A stretch of DNA of 64,000 bases from Agelas oroides (GCA_949130485.1 OX422186.1:6701292-6765291); one strand, 5' to 3'; shown: positions 21,602-33,900, numbered from the stretch's first letter. The notes: generated by a model not told the origin, from the letters alone. Numbers and translations are program-made.

Positions 21602-23440
21602 GGGTTGAGCCAGGGTAGAGTGTTGTAGAGTGAGGCAGAGTCGGGGTGAGCCAGGGTAGAGTGTGGTAGAGTGAGATAGAGTCGGGTCGAACCAGGGTAC
21701 AGTGTGGTAGAGTGAGGTACAGTCGGGTCGAGGCAGGGTAGAGTGTGGTAGAGTGATGTAGAATCGGGGTAGAGTGTGGTAGAGTGAGGTAGAGTCGGGT
21801 CGAGCGAGGAGAGAGTGTGGTAGAGAGAGATAGAGTCGGGTCGAGCCAGGGTAGAGTGTGGTAGAGTGAGGTAGAGTAGGCTTGAGACAGGGTAGAATGT
21901 GGTAGGGTGAGGTAGAGTCGGGTCAAGCCAGGGTAGAGTGTGGTAGAGTGAGGTAGAGTCGGGTCGAGGCAGGGTAGAGTGTGGTAGAGTGGGGTAGAGT
22001 CGGGTCGAGCCGGGGTTGAGTGTGGTAGAGTGAGGCAGAGTCTGGGTAAGGTGTGGTAGAGTGAGCTAGAGTCAGGTCGAGCCAGGGTACAGTGTGGTAG
22101 ATTGACGTAGAGTCGGGTCGAGCCAGGATAGAGTGTGGTAGAGTGAGGTAGAGTCGGGGTAGAGTGTGGTAGAGTGAGGTAGAGTCGGGTCGAGCGAGGG
22201 TAGAGTGTTGTAGAGTGAGGTAGAGTCGGGTCGAGCCAGGGTAGAGAGTGGTAGAGTGAGGTAGAGTCTGGTCGAGCCATGGTAGAGTGTAGTAGAGTGA
22301 GGTAGAGTCGGGTCGAGCAAGGGTAGAGTGTGGCAGAATGAGGTAGAGTCAGATCGAGCCAGGGTAGAGTGTGGTATATGGAGGTAGAGTCGGATCGAGC
22401 CAGGATGGAGTGTGGTAGAGTAAGGTAGAGTGGGGATAGAGTGTGGTAGAGAGAGTTAGAGTCGGCATAGAGTGTGGTAGAGTGAGGTAGAGTCGGGTCG
22501 AGCAAGGTTAGAGTGTGGTAGAGTGAGGTAGAGTCGGGTCTAGACAGGGTAGAGTGTGGTAGAGTGAGGTAGAGTCGGATCGAGCCAGGGTAGAGGGTGG
22601 TAGAGTGAGGTAGAGTCGGGTTGAGCTAGGGTAGAGTGTGGTAGAGTGAGGTAGAGTCGGGTCGAGCCAGGGTAGAGTGTGGTAGAGTGAGGTAGAGTCG
22701 GGTCGAGTCAGGGTAGAGTGTGGTAGAGTAAGGTAGAGTCGGGTAGAGCCAGGGTAGAGTGTGGTAGAGTGAGGTAGAGTCGGGGCGAGCCAGGGTAGAG
22801 TGTGGTAGAATGAGATAGAGTCGGGGTAGAGTGTGGTAGAGTGAGGTAGAGTCGGGTCGAGCTAGGATAGGGTGTGGTAGAGAGAGATAGAGTCGGGTCG
22901 AGCCAGGTTAGAGTGTGGTAGAGTGAGGTAGAGTCGGGTCGAGCCAGGGTAGAGTGTGGTAGAGTGAGGTAGAGTAGGCTTGAGCCAGTGTAGAGTGTGG
23001 TAGAGTGAGGTAGAGTCGGGGTAGAGTGTGGTAGAGTGTGTTAGAGTCGGGTCGAGCTAGGGTAGAGTGTGGTAGAGTGAGGTAGAGTCGGTTCGAGCCA
23101 GGGTAGAGTGTGGTAGAGTGAGGTTGAGTAGGCTTGAGCCAGGGTAGAGTGTGGTAGAGTGAGGTAGAGTCGGGGTAGAGTGTGGTAGAGTGTGTTAGAG
23201 TCGGGTCGAGCTAGGGTAGAGTGTTGTAGAGTGAGGTAGAGTCGGGTCGAGCTAGGGTAGAGTGTGGTAGAGTGGGGTAGAGTCAGGTCGAGCCAGGGTT
23301 GAGTGTGGTAGAGTGAGGTAGAGTTGGGGTAGAGTGTGGTAGAGTGAGGTAGAGTCGGGTTGAGCCAGGGTAGGGTGTGGTAGAGTGATGTAGAGTTGGG
23401 TCGAGCCAGGGTAGATTGTGGTAGAGTGAGGTAGAGTCGG
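21602..23440 (+). repeat. 1.8-kb higher-order repeat, copy 3
   Basis: It matches copy 2 from the GTTGTAGAGTGAGGC marker onward. Near 23,040-23,230 a segment containing GTGTGTTAGAGTCGGG is duplicated. The copy runs to about 23,440, where a different local pattern begins just before the junction with array B. No gene is seen. Confidence 0.82.
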
Positions 23441-23780
23441 GTTGAGCCAGGGTAGAGTGTGGTAGAGTGAGGTAGGGTCGGGGTAGAGTGTGGTAGAGTG
23501 AGGTAGAGTCGGGTCGATCCAGGGTAGAGTGTGGTAGACTGAGGTAGGGTCGGGGTAGAGTGTGGTAGAGTGAGGTAGAGTCGGGTCGATCCAGGGTAGA
23601 GTGTGGTAGAGTGAGGAAGATTAAGGTCGAGCCAGGGTAGAGTGTGGTAGAGTGAGATAGAATCGGGTCGAGCCAGGGTAGATTGTGGTAGAGTGAGGTA
23701 GAGTCGGGTCCTGCAAGGGTAGAGTGTGGTAGTGTGAGGTAGAGTCGGGTCGAGACAGGGTAGAGTGTGGTAGAGTGAGG
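23441..23780 (+). repeat. Terminal part of array A with a 72-bp duplication
   Basis: Variant monomers with GGTAGGGTCGGGG and GGGTCGATCCAGGG appear twice in tandem at 23,473-23,616 (spacing 72 bp, one 41-bp plus one 31-bp monomer). The last plus-oriented decamers end at GTAGAGTGAGG, 23,780. Confidence 0.8.
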
Positions 23781-23790
23781 GACCTCTGCC
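23781..23790. other. Junction between array A and array B
   Basis: Array A stops in mid-monomer after GTGAGG. The next bases, GACCTCTGCC, lead into GCGCCGTATGGTGCTGTCAA, which is array B. The ten bases align loosely with the CCTCTTCATC stretch of one array B subclass, so the junction may be direct with no filler. No transposon end or inverted repeat is visible here. Confidence 0.85.
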
Positions 23791-24000
23791 GCGCCGTATG
23801 GTGCTGTCAATGGAAATTCGCGTACATTCGCGACTAATCCTAGCTCGGTTCAAAGGTTGCACTAAAGCAAGGTGCATAGTTACCGGAAGCTATGGGCATG
23901 AAGGGTTTAAAAATGGAAACCCTATCTCGGTGCAAAAGGAGCACAGTGCTGTACGGGCCGGCCAATATCTCCGTCCCATTCAGCGCCGTATAGTGCCTTC

Positions 24001-25136
24001 AATTAAATTCGCGTACATTCGCGACTAATCCTATCTCAGTACAAAGGTTGCACTAATGCAATGTGCATATTATCAAGAAGCTATGGACATGAAATGTTTA
24101 AAAATATAAACCCTTTCTCGGTGCAAACGGCGCACAAATCTGTAAGGGCCCACCAATATCTCCGTCCCATGCATCGTCGTATGGTGCAGTCAATGGAAAT
24201 TCGTGTATATTCGCGACTAATCCTATCTCGGTACAAAGGTTGCACTAATGCAAGGTGCATATTATCAAGAAGCTATGGGCATGAACAGTTTAACAATGTA
24301 AACCCTATCTCGGTGCAAAAGGAGCACAATGCTGTACGGGCCGGCCAATATCTCCGTCCCATGCCGAGCCGTATAGGGCCTTCAAATGGATACATTCGCG
24401 ACTAATCCTAGCTCGGTGCAAAGGTTGCACTAATGGAAGGTGCATATTATCAAGAAGCAATGGGCATGAAGAGTATAAACATGTAAACCCTTTCTCGTTG
24501 CAAAAGGCGCACAAAGCTGTACGGGCCGGCCAATATCTTCGTCCCATGCAGCGCCGTATAGTGCCTTCAATTAAATTCGCGTACATTCGCGACTAATCCT
24601 ATCTCAGTACAAAGGTTGCACTAATGCAATGTGCATATTATCAAGAAGCTATGGACATGAAATGTTTAAAAATATAAACCCTTTCTCGGTGCAAACGGCG
24701 CACAAATCTGTAAGGGCCCACCAATATCTCCGTCCCATGCATCGTCGTATGGTGCAGTCAATGGAAATTCGTGTATATTCGCGACTAATCCTATCTCGGT
24801 ACAAAGGTTGCACTAATGCAAGGTGCATATTATCAAGAAGCTATGGGCATGAACAGTTTAACAATGTAAACCCTATCTCGGTGCAAAAGGAGCACAATGC
24901 TGTACGGGCCGGCCAATATCTCCGTCCCATGCAGAGCCGTATAGGGCCTTCAAATGGATACATTCGCGACTAATCCTAGCTCGGTGCAAAGGTTGCACTA
25001 ATGGAAGGTGCATATTATCAAGAAGCAATGGGCATGAAGAGTATAAACATGTAAACCCTTTCTCGTTGCAAAAGGCGCACAAAGCTGTACGGGCCGGCCA
25101 ATATCTTCGTCCCATGCAGCGCCGTATAGTGCCTTC
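24001..25136 (+). repeat. Tandem duplication of a 568-bp trimer
   Basis: Units 24,001-24,568 and 24,569-25,136 each hold three monomers: one with GTAAGGGCCCACC and GCATCGTCGTATGG, one with GAACAGTTTAACAATG, and one short variant with CAAATGGATACATTCGCG. Only one difference was seen (CCGAGCC near 24,364 against CAGAGCC near 24,932). This is a young duplication. Confidence 0.88.
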
Positions 25137-25333
25137 AATTAAATTCGCGTACATTCGCGACTAATCCTAGCTCGGTACAAAGGTTGCAATAATGCAAGGT
25201 GCATATTATCAAGAAGCTATGGGCATGAAGAGTTTAAAAATGTAAACCCTTTCTCGGTGCAAAAGGCGCACAAAGCTGTACGGGCCGTCCAATATCTCCG
25301 TTCCCTGCAGCGCCGTATAGTGCCGTCAATGGA

Positions 25334-27240
25334 AATTCTCGTACATTCGCGACTCTTCCTAGCTCGGTACGAAGGTTGCACTGTTGCAAGATGGATATTA
25401 TCAAGAAGCTATGGGCATGAAGAGTTTACAAATGTAAACACTTTTTCGGTGCAAAAGGTGCACAAACCTGTACGGGCCGGCCAATATCTCCGTCCCATGC
25501 AGCGCCGTATAGTGCCGTCAATGGAAATTCTCGTACATTCGCGACTCTTCCTAGCTCGGTGCAAAGGTTGCACTAATGCAAGGTGCAAATTATCAAGAAG
25601 CAATGGGCATGAAGAGTATAAACATGGAAACCCTTTCTCGGTGCAAAAGGCGCACAAAGCTATACGGGCCGGCCAATATGCCCGTCCATTGCAGTGCCGT
25701 ATAGTGCCTTCAATGGAAATTCTCGTACATTCGCGACTAATCCTAGCTCGGTTCAAAGGTTGCACTAAAGCAAGGTGCATATTATCAAGAAGCTATGGGC
25801 ATGAAGAGTTTAAAAATGTAAACCCTATCTCGGTGCAAAAGGATCACAAAGCTGTACGGGCCGGCCAATATCTCCGTCCCATGCAGCGCCGTATAGTGCC
25901 TTCAATTAAATTTGCGTACATTCGCGACTAATCCTAGCTCGGTACAAAGGTTGCACTGATGCAAGGTGCATATTATTAAGAAGCTATGGGCATGAAGAGT
26001 TTAAAAATGTAAACCATTTCTCGGTGCAAAAGGCGCACAAAGCTCTACTGTCAGGCCAATATCTCTGTTCCCTGCAGCGCCGTACAGAGCAGTCAATGGG
26101 AATTCGTGCATATTGGCGACTAATCCTAGCTCGGAACAAAGGTTACACTAATGCAAGGTGCAGATTATTAAGAAGCTATGTGCATGAAGAGTTTAAATAT
26201 GTAAACCCTTTCTCGGTGCAAAAGGCGCACAAAGCTGTACGGGCCGGCCAATATCTCCGTCCCCAGTAGCGCCGTATAGGGTTATCAATTGAAATTCTCG
26301 TACATTCGCGACTCTTCCTAGCTCGGTACGAAGGTTGCACTGTTGCAAGATGGATATTATCAAGAAGCTATGGGCATGAACAGTTTAAAAATGTAAACAC
26401 TTTTTCGGTGCAAAAGGTGCACAAACCTGTTGGGGCCGGCCAATATCTCCGTCCCATGCAGCGCCGTATAGTGCCTTCAAATGGATACATTCGCGACAAA
26501 TCCTAGCTCGGTGCAAAGGTTGCACTAATGCAAGGTGCAAATTATCAAGAAGCAATGGGCATGAAGAGTATAAACATGGAAACCCTTTCTCGGTGCAAAA
26601 GGCGCACAAAGCTATACGGGCCGGCCAATATGCCCGTCCATTGCAGTGCCGTATAGTGCCTTCAATGGAAATTCTCGTACATTCGCGACTGATCCTAGCT
26701 CGGTTCAAAGGTTGCACTAAAGCAAGGTGCATATTATCAAGAAGCTATGGGCATGAAGAGTTTAAAAATGTAAACCCTATCTCGGTGCAAAAGGATCACA
26801 AAGCTGTACGGGCCGGCCAATATCTCCGTCCCATGCAGCGCCGTATAGTGCCTTCAATTAAATTTGCGTACATTCGCGACTAATCCTAGCTCGGTACAAA
26901 GGTTGCACTGATGCAAGGTGCATATTATTAAGAAGCTATGGGCATGAAGAGTTTAAAAATGTAAACCATTTCTCGGTGCAAAAGGCGCACAAAGCTCTAC
27001 TGTCAGGCCAATATCTCTGTTCCCTGCAGCGCCGTACAGAGCAGTCAATGGGAATTCGTGCATATTGGCGACTAATCCTAGCTCGGAACAAAGGTTACAC
27101 TAATGCAAGGTGCAGATTATTAAGAAGCTATGTGCATGAAGAGTTTAAATATGTAAACCCTTTCTCGGTGCAAAAGGCGCACAAAGCTGTACGGGCCGGC
27201 CAATATCTCCGTCCCCAGTAGCGCCGTATAGGGCTATCAA
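25334..27240 (+). repeat. Tandem duplication of a pentamer, about 955 bp
   Basis: The five monomers from about 25,334 to 26,285 recur at about 26,295 to 27,240. The offset is 952 bp over most of the length. The constant markers are the GTGCAAATTATCAAGAAGC short monomer, the CCAATATGCCCGTCCATTG monomer, the AATTAAATTTGCG monomer and the CTCTACTGTCAGGCC monomer. The two copies differ at scattered bases and at the first monomer. Confidence 0.8.
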
Positions 27241-29000
27241 TTGAAATTCGCGTACATTCGCGACTCTTCCTAGCTCAGTACAAAGGTTGCACTGATGCAA
27301 GATGGATATTATCAAGAAGCAATGGGACTGAAGAGTTTAAAAATGTAAACCCTTTATCGGTGCAAAAAGCGCACAAATCTGTACGGGCAGGCCAATATCT
27401 CCGTCCCATGCAGAGCCGTATAGTGCCTTCAATCGAAATTCACGTATATTCGCGACTAACCCTAGCTCGGTACAAAGGTTGCACTAATGCAAGGTGCATA
27501 TTATCAAGAAGCTATGGGCCTGAAGAGTTTAAAAATGTAAAACTTTTCTCGGTGCAAAAGGCGCACAAAGCTGTTCGCACCTGCCAATATCTCCATCCTC
27601 TTCATCGTCGTATGGTGCTGTCATTGGAAATTCGCGTACATTCGCGACTAATCCTAGCTCAGTGCAAAGGTTGCACTAATGCAAGGTGCATATTATCAAG
27701 AAGCTATGGGCATGAAGAGTTTAAAAATGTAAACCCTTTCTCGGTGCAAAAGGTGCGCAAAGCTGTACGGGCCGGTCAATATCTCCGTTTCCTGCAGCGT
27801 CGTGTAGTGCCGACAATGGAAATTCACGTACATTCGCGACTAATCCTAGCTCGGTTCAAAGGTTGCACTAAAGCAAGGTTCATTTTTACAAGAAGCTATG
27901 GGCATGAAGAGTTTAAAAATGGAAACCCTATCTCGGTGCAAAAGGAGCTCAATGCTGTATACGGGCCGGCCAATAATTCCGTCTCATGCAGAGCCGTATA
28001 GGGCCTTCAAATGGATACATTCGCGACTAATCCTAGCTCGGTACAAAGGTTGCACTAATGCAAGGTGCAAATTATCAAAAGCTATGTGTATGAAGAGTTT
28101 AAAAATGTAAACCATTTCTCGGTGCAAAAGGCGCACAAAGCTCTACTGTCAGGCCAATATCTCTGTTCCCTGCAGCGCCGTACAGAGCTGTCAATGGCAA
28201 TTCGTGCATATTCGCGACTAATCCTAGCTCGGAACAAAGGTTGCACTAATGCAAGGTGCATATTATCAAGAAGCTATGGGCATGAAGAGTTTAAAAATGT
28301 AAACCCTTTCTCGGTGCAAAAGGCGCACAAAGCTGTTCGGACCTGCCAATATCTCCATCCTCTTCATCGTCGTATGGTGCTGTCATTGGAAATTCGCGTA
28401 CATTCGCGACTAATCCTAGCTCAGTACAAAGGTTGCACTAATGCAAGGTGCATATTATCAAGAAGCTATGGGCATGCAGAGATTAAAAATGTAAACCATT
28501 TCTCGGTGGAAAAGGCGCACAAAGCTCTTCTGTCAGGCCAATATCTCTGTTCCCTGCAGCGCCGTACAGAGCAGTCAATGTCAATTCGTGCATATTCGCG
28601 ACTAATCCCAGCTCGGTACAAAGGTTGCACTAATGCAAGGGGCATATTATCAAGAAGCTATGGGCATGAAGAGTATAAACATGTAAACCCCTTCTCGTTG
28701 CAAAAGGCACACAAAGCTGTACGGGCCGGCCAATAACTCTGTCCCATGCAGCGCCGTATAGTGCCTTTAATTAAATTCGCGTACATTCGCGACTAATCCT
28801 AGCTCGGTATAAAGGTTGCACTAATGCAAGGTGCATATTATCAAGAAGCTATGGGCATGAAGGGTTTAAAAATGTAAACCATTTCTCGGTGCAAATGGTG
28901 CACAAAGCTCTACTGTCAGGCCAATATCTGTGTTCCTTGCAGCGCCGTACAGAGCAGTCACTGTCAATTCGTGCATATTGGCGACTAATCCTAGCTCGGA
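27241..29000 (+). repeat. Array B, mixed monomers
   Basis: About nine monomers of several subclasses lie here: the CTGTTCGCACCTGCC type, the CTCTACTGTCAGGCC type, and a short CAAATGGATACATTCGCG type. Positions 28,121-28,736 reappear, with the same subclass order, at about 59,141-59,750. A 4-bp shortened monomer (ATTATCAAAAGC) near 28,071 also recurs at 33,222 and 34,174. No gene is seen. Confidence 0.85.
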
Positions 29001-30965
29001 ACAAAGGTTGCACTAATGCAAGGTGCATATTATCAAGAAGCTATGTGCATGAAGAGTTTAAATATGTAAACCCTTTCTCGGTGCAAAAGGCGCACAAAGC
29101 TGAACGGGCCGGCCAATATCTCCGTCCCCAGTAGCGCCGTATTGGGCTATCAATTGAAATTCGCGTACATTCACGACTCTTCCTAGCTCAGTACAAAGGT
29201 TGCACTGATGCAAGATGGATATTATCAAGAAGCAATGGGACTGAAGAGTTTAAAAATGTAAACCCTTTCTCGGTGCAAAAAGCGCACAAATCTGTACAGG
29301 CCGGCCAATATCTCCGTCCCATGCAGAGCCGTATAGTGCCTTCAATCGAAATTCGCGTATATTCGCGACTAACCTTAGCTCGGTACAAAGGATGCACTAA
29401 TGCAAGGTGCATATTATCAAGAAGCTATGGGCCTGAAGAGTTTAAAAATGTAAACCCTTTCTCGGTGCAAAAGGCGCACAAAGCTGTTCGCACCTGCCAA
29501 TATCTCCATCCTCTTCATCGTCGTATGGTGCTGTCATTGGAAATTCGTGTACATTCGCGACTAATCCTAGCTCAGTACAAAGGTTGCACTAATGCAAGGT
29601 GCATATTATCAAGAAGCTATGGACATGCAGAGTTTAAAAATGTAAACTCTTTCTCGGTGCAAAAGGCGCACAAAGCTGAACGGGCCGGCCAATATCTCCG
29701 TCCCCAGTAGCGCCGTATAGGGCTATCAATTGAAATTCGCGTACATTCACGACTCTTCCTAGCTCAGTACAAAGGTTGCACTGATGCAAGATGGATATTA
29801 TCAAGAAGCAATGGGACTGAAGAGTTTAAAAATGTAAACCCTTTCTCGGTGCAAAAAGCGCACATATCTGTACATGCCGGCCAATATCTCCGTCCCATGC
29901 AGAGCCGTATAGTGCCTTCAATCGAAATTCGCGTATATTCGCGACTAACCTTAGCTCGGTACAAAGGTTGCACTAATGCAAGGTGCATATTATCAAGAAG
30001 CTATGTGCATGAAGAGTTTAAATATGTAAACCCTTTCTCGGTGCAAAAGGCGCACAAAGCTGAACGGGCCGGCCAATATCTCCGTCCCCAGTAGCGCCGT
30101 ATTGGGCTATCAATTGAAATTCGCGTACATTCACGACTCTTCCTAGCTCAGTACAAAGGTTGCACTGATGCAAGATGGATATTATCAAGAAGCAATGGGA
30201 CTGAAGAGTTTAAAAATGTAAACCCTTTCTCGGTGCAAAAAGCGCACAAATCTGTACAGGCCGGCCAATATCTCCGTCCCATGCAGAGCCGTATAGTGCC
30301 TTCAATCGAAATTCGCGTATATTCGCGACTAACCTTAGCTCGGTACAAAGGATGCACTAATGCAAGGTGCATATTATCAAGAAGCTATGGGCCTGAAGAG
30401 TTTAAAAATGTAAACCCTTTCTCGGTGCAAAAGGCGCACAAAGCTGTTCGCACCTGCCAATATCTCCATCCTCTTCATCGTCGTATGGTGCTGTCATTGG
30501 AAATTCGTGTACATTCGCGACTAATCCTAGCTCAGTACAAAGGTTGCACTAATGCAAGGTGCATATTATCAAGAAGCTATGGACATGCAGAGTTTAAAAA
30601 TGTAAACTCTTTCTCGGTGCAAAAGGCGCACAAAGCTGAACGGGCCGGCCAATATCTCCGTCCCCAGTAGCGCCGTATAGGGCTATCAATTGAAATTCGC
30701 GTACATTCACGACTCTTCCTAGCTCAGTACAAAGGTTGCACTGATGCAAGATGGATATTATCAAGAAGCAATGGGACTGAAGAGTTTAAAAATGTAAACC
30801 CTTTCTCGGTGCAAAAAGCGCACATATCTGTACATGCCGGCCAATATCTCCGTCCCATGCAGAGCCGTATAGTGCCTTCAATCGAAATTCGCGTATATTC
30901 GCGACTAACCTTAGCTCGGTACAAAGGTTGCACTAATGCAAGGTGCATATTATCAAGAAGCTATG
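29001..30965 (+). repeat. Tandem 960-bp duplication, apparently perfect
   Basis: Positions 29,001-30,005 and 29,961-30,965 read identically at an offset of 960 bp (five monomers), with no difference found by line-by-line comparison. Identity breaks at 30,006 against 30,966 (GTGCAT against GGCCTG) and upstream of 29,001. It is either a very recent unequal exchange or an assembly duplication. Confidence 0.9.
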
Positions 30966-33900
30966 GGCCTGAAGAGTTTAAAAATGTAAACCCTTTCTCG
31001 GTGCAAAAGGCGCACAAAGCTGTTCGCACCTGCCAATATCTCCATCCTCTTCATCGTCGTATGGTGCTGTCATTGGAAATTCGTGTACATTCGCGACTAA
31101 TCCTAGCTCAGTACAAAGGTTGCACTAATGCAAGGTGCATATTATCAAGAAGCTATGGGCATGCAGAGTTTAAAAATGTAAACTCTTTCTCGGTGCAAAA
31201 GGTGCGCAAAGCTGTACGGGCCGGTCAATATCTCCGTTTCCTGCAGCGTCGTGTAGTGCCGACAATGGAAATTCACATACATTGGCGACTCTTCCTAGCT
31301 CGGTACAAAGGTTGCACTAATGCAAGACGGATATTATCAAGAAGCTATGGGCATGAAGAGTTTAAAAATGTAAACCCTTTCTCTGTGCAAAAAGCGCACA
31401 ATATCTCCGTACCATGCAGCGTCGTATACTGCCTTCAATGAAATTCGCGTACATTCGCCACTAATCCTAGCTCGGTACAAAGGTTGCACTAATGCAAGGT
31501 GCATATTTACAAGAAGCTATGGGCGTGAAGAGTTTAAAAATGTAAACCATTTCTCGATTCAAAAGGCGCACAAAGCTGTATGGGCCAGCCAATATCTCCG
31601 TCCCATGCAGCGCCGTATAGTGCCTTAAATGGAAATTCGTGTGCATTCGCGACTAATCCTAGCTCGGTACAAAGGTTGCACTAATGCAAGGTGCATATTT
31701 ACAAGAAGCTATGGGCGTGAAGAGTGTGAAAATGTAAACCATTTCTCGGTGCAAAAGGCGCACAAAGCTCTACTGTCAGGCCAATATCTCTGTTCCCTGC
31801 AGCGCCGTACAGAGCAGTCAATGGGAATTCGTGCATATTCGCGACTAATCCTAGCTCGGTACAAAGGTTGCACTAATGCAAGATGGATATTATCAAGAAG
31901 CTATGGGCATGAAGAGTTTAAAAATGTAAACCCTTTATCGGTGCAAAAGGCGCACAAATCTGTACGGGCCGGCCAATATGCCCGTCCATTACAGCGCCGT
32001 ATAGTGCCTTCAATGGAAATTCGCGTACATTCGCGACTAATGCTAGCTCGGTACAAAGGTTGCACTAATGCAAGGTGAATATTATCAAGAAGCTATAGGC
32101 ATGAAGAGTTTAAAAATGTAAACCCTTTCTCGGTGCAAAAGGCGCACAAAGCTGTACGGGCCGGCCAATATGCCCGTCCATTGCAGCGCCGTATAGTGCC
32201 TTCAATGGAAATTCTCGTACATTCGCGACTAATCCTAGCTCGGTTCAAAGGTTGCACTAAAGCAAGGTTCATATTTACAAGAAGCTATGGGCATGAAGAG
32301 TTTAAAAATGGAAACCCTATCTCGGTGCAAAAGAAGCACAATTCTGTACGGGCCGGCCAATATTTCCGTCTCATGCAGAGCCGTATAGGGCCTTCAAATG
32401 GATACATTCGCGACTAATCCTAGCTCGGTACAAAGGTTGCACTAATGCAAGGTACATATTATCAAGAAGCTATGGGCATGAAGAGTTTAAAAATGTAAAC
32501 CCTTTCTCGGTGCAAAAGGCGCACAAAGCTGTTCGCACCTGCCAATATCTCCATCCTCTTCATCGTCGTATGGTGCTGTCATTGGAAATTCGCGTACATT
32601 CGCGACTAATCCTAGCTCGGTACAAAGGTTGCACTAATGCAAGATGGATATTATCAAGAAGCTATGTGTATGAAGAGTTTAAATATGTAAACCCTTTATC
32701 GGTGCAAAAGGCGCACAAATCTGTACGGGCCGGCCAATATGCCCGTCCATTGCAGCGCCGTATAGTGCCTTCAATGGAAATTCGCATACATTCGCGACTA
32801 ATGCTAGCTCGGTATAAAGGTTGCACTAATGCAAGGTGAATATTATCAAGAAGCTATGGGCATGAAGAGTTTAAAAATGTAAACCCTTTCTCGGTGCAAA
32901 AGGCGCACAAAGCTGTACGGGCCGGCCAATATGCCCGTCCATTGCAGCGCCGTATAGTGCCTTCAATGGAAATTCTCGTACATTCGCGACTAATCCTAGC
33001 TCGGTTCAAAGGTTGCACTAAAGCAAGGTTCATATTTACAAGAAGCTATGGGCATGAAGAGTTGAAAAATGTAAACCCTATCTCGGTGCAAAAGGAGCAC
33101 AATGCTGTACGGGCCGGCAAATTTTTCCGTCTCATGCAGAGCCGTATAGGGCCTTCAAATGGATACATTCGCGACTAATCCTAGCTCGGTACAAAGGTTG
33201 CACTAATGCAAGGTGCAAATTATCAAAAGCTATGTGTATGAAGAGTTTAAAAATGTAAACCATTTCTCGGTGCAAAAGGCGCACAAAGCTCTACTGTCAG
33301 GCCAATATCTCTGTTCCCTGCAGCGCCGTACAGAGCTGTCAATGGCAATTCGTGCATATTCGCGACTAATCCTAGCTCGGAAGAAAGGTTGCACTAATGC
33401 AAGGTGCATATTATCAAGAAGCTATGGGCATGAAGAGTTTAAAAATGTAAACCATTTCTCGGTGCAAAAGGCGCACAAAGCTGTTCGGACCTGCCAATAT
33501 CTCCTTCCTCTTCATCGTCGTACGGTGCTGTCATTGGAAATTCGCGTACATTCGCGACTAATCCTAGCTCGGTACAAAGGTTGCACTAATGCAAGATGGA
33601 TATTATCAAGAAGCTATGGGCATGAAGAGTTTAAATATGTAAACCCTTTATCGGTGCAAAAGGCGCACAAAGCTGTACGGGCCGGCCAATATGCCCGTCC
33701 ATTACAGCGCCGTATAGTGCCTTCAATGGAAATTCGCGTACATTCGCGACTAATGCTAGCTCGGTACAAAGGTTGCACTAATGCAAGGTGAATATTATCA
33801 AGAAGCTATGGGCATGAAGAGTTTAAAAATGTAAACCCTTTCTTGGTGCAAAAAGCGCACAAAGCTGTACGGGCCGGCCAATATGCCCGTCCATTGCAGC

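Larger units (their letters stand above)
1..23780 (+). repeat. Array A: 41-bp (and 31-bp) tandem satellite
   Basis: This is a head-to-tail tandem array. The commonest monomer is 41 bp and consists of four related decamers: GGTAGAGTGT, the same ending in GA, the same ending in CG, and the diverged GGTCGAGCCA, followed by one extra G. Monomers lacking the fourth decamer are 31 bp and are interspersed throughout. The plus strand of the consensus has 20 G against 4 C and about 70 percent purines. Every plus frame meets TAG within three monomers, while the minus strand of the consensus lacks stops, so long minus-strand frames of Ser, Thr, Leu, Pro, Tyr and His appear throughout. I recognise no protein or RNA gene in it. 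Exceptions to the array are two inverted blocks, one filler segment and one DNA transposon, listed separately. The array continues beyond the left window edge. Confidence 0.97.

Noticed and set aside
1..23780. CRISPR-like array of direct repeats
   Set aside because: The repeats are contiguous with no unique spacers, and the whole window is satellite DNA.
1..23780. Telomeric or interstitial telomere repeat
   Set aside because: GGTAGAGTG decamers superficially recall G-rich telomere repeats, but TTAGGG or a similar short unit is not present in tandem.
23041..23877. Minus-strand frame of 278 codons that crosses the array junction
   Set aside because: It fuses peptides of array B and array A and is simply the result of both arrays being open in that frame.
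25409..25780. Minus-strand ALCAFCTEKGF peptides as zinc fingers
   Set aside because: The Cys-x2-Cys spacing is present, but no paired His or second Cys pair follows at a finger-like distance, and the frame is a repeat artefact.
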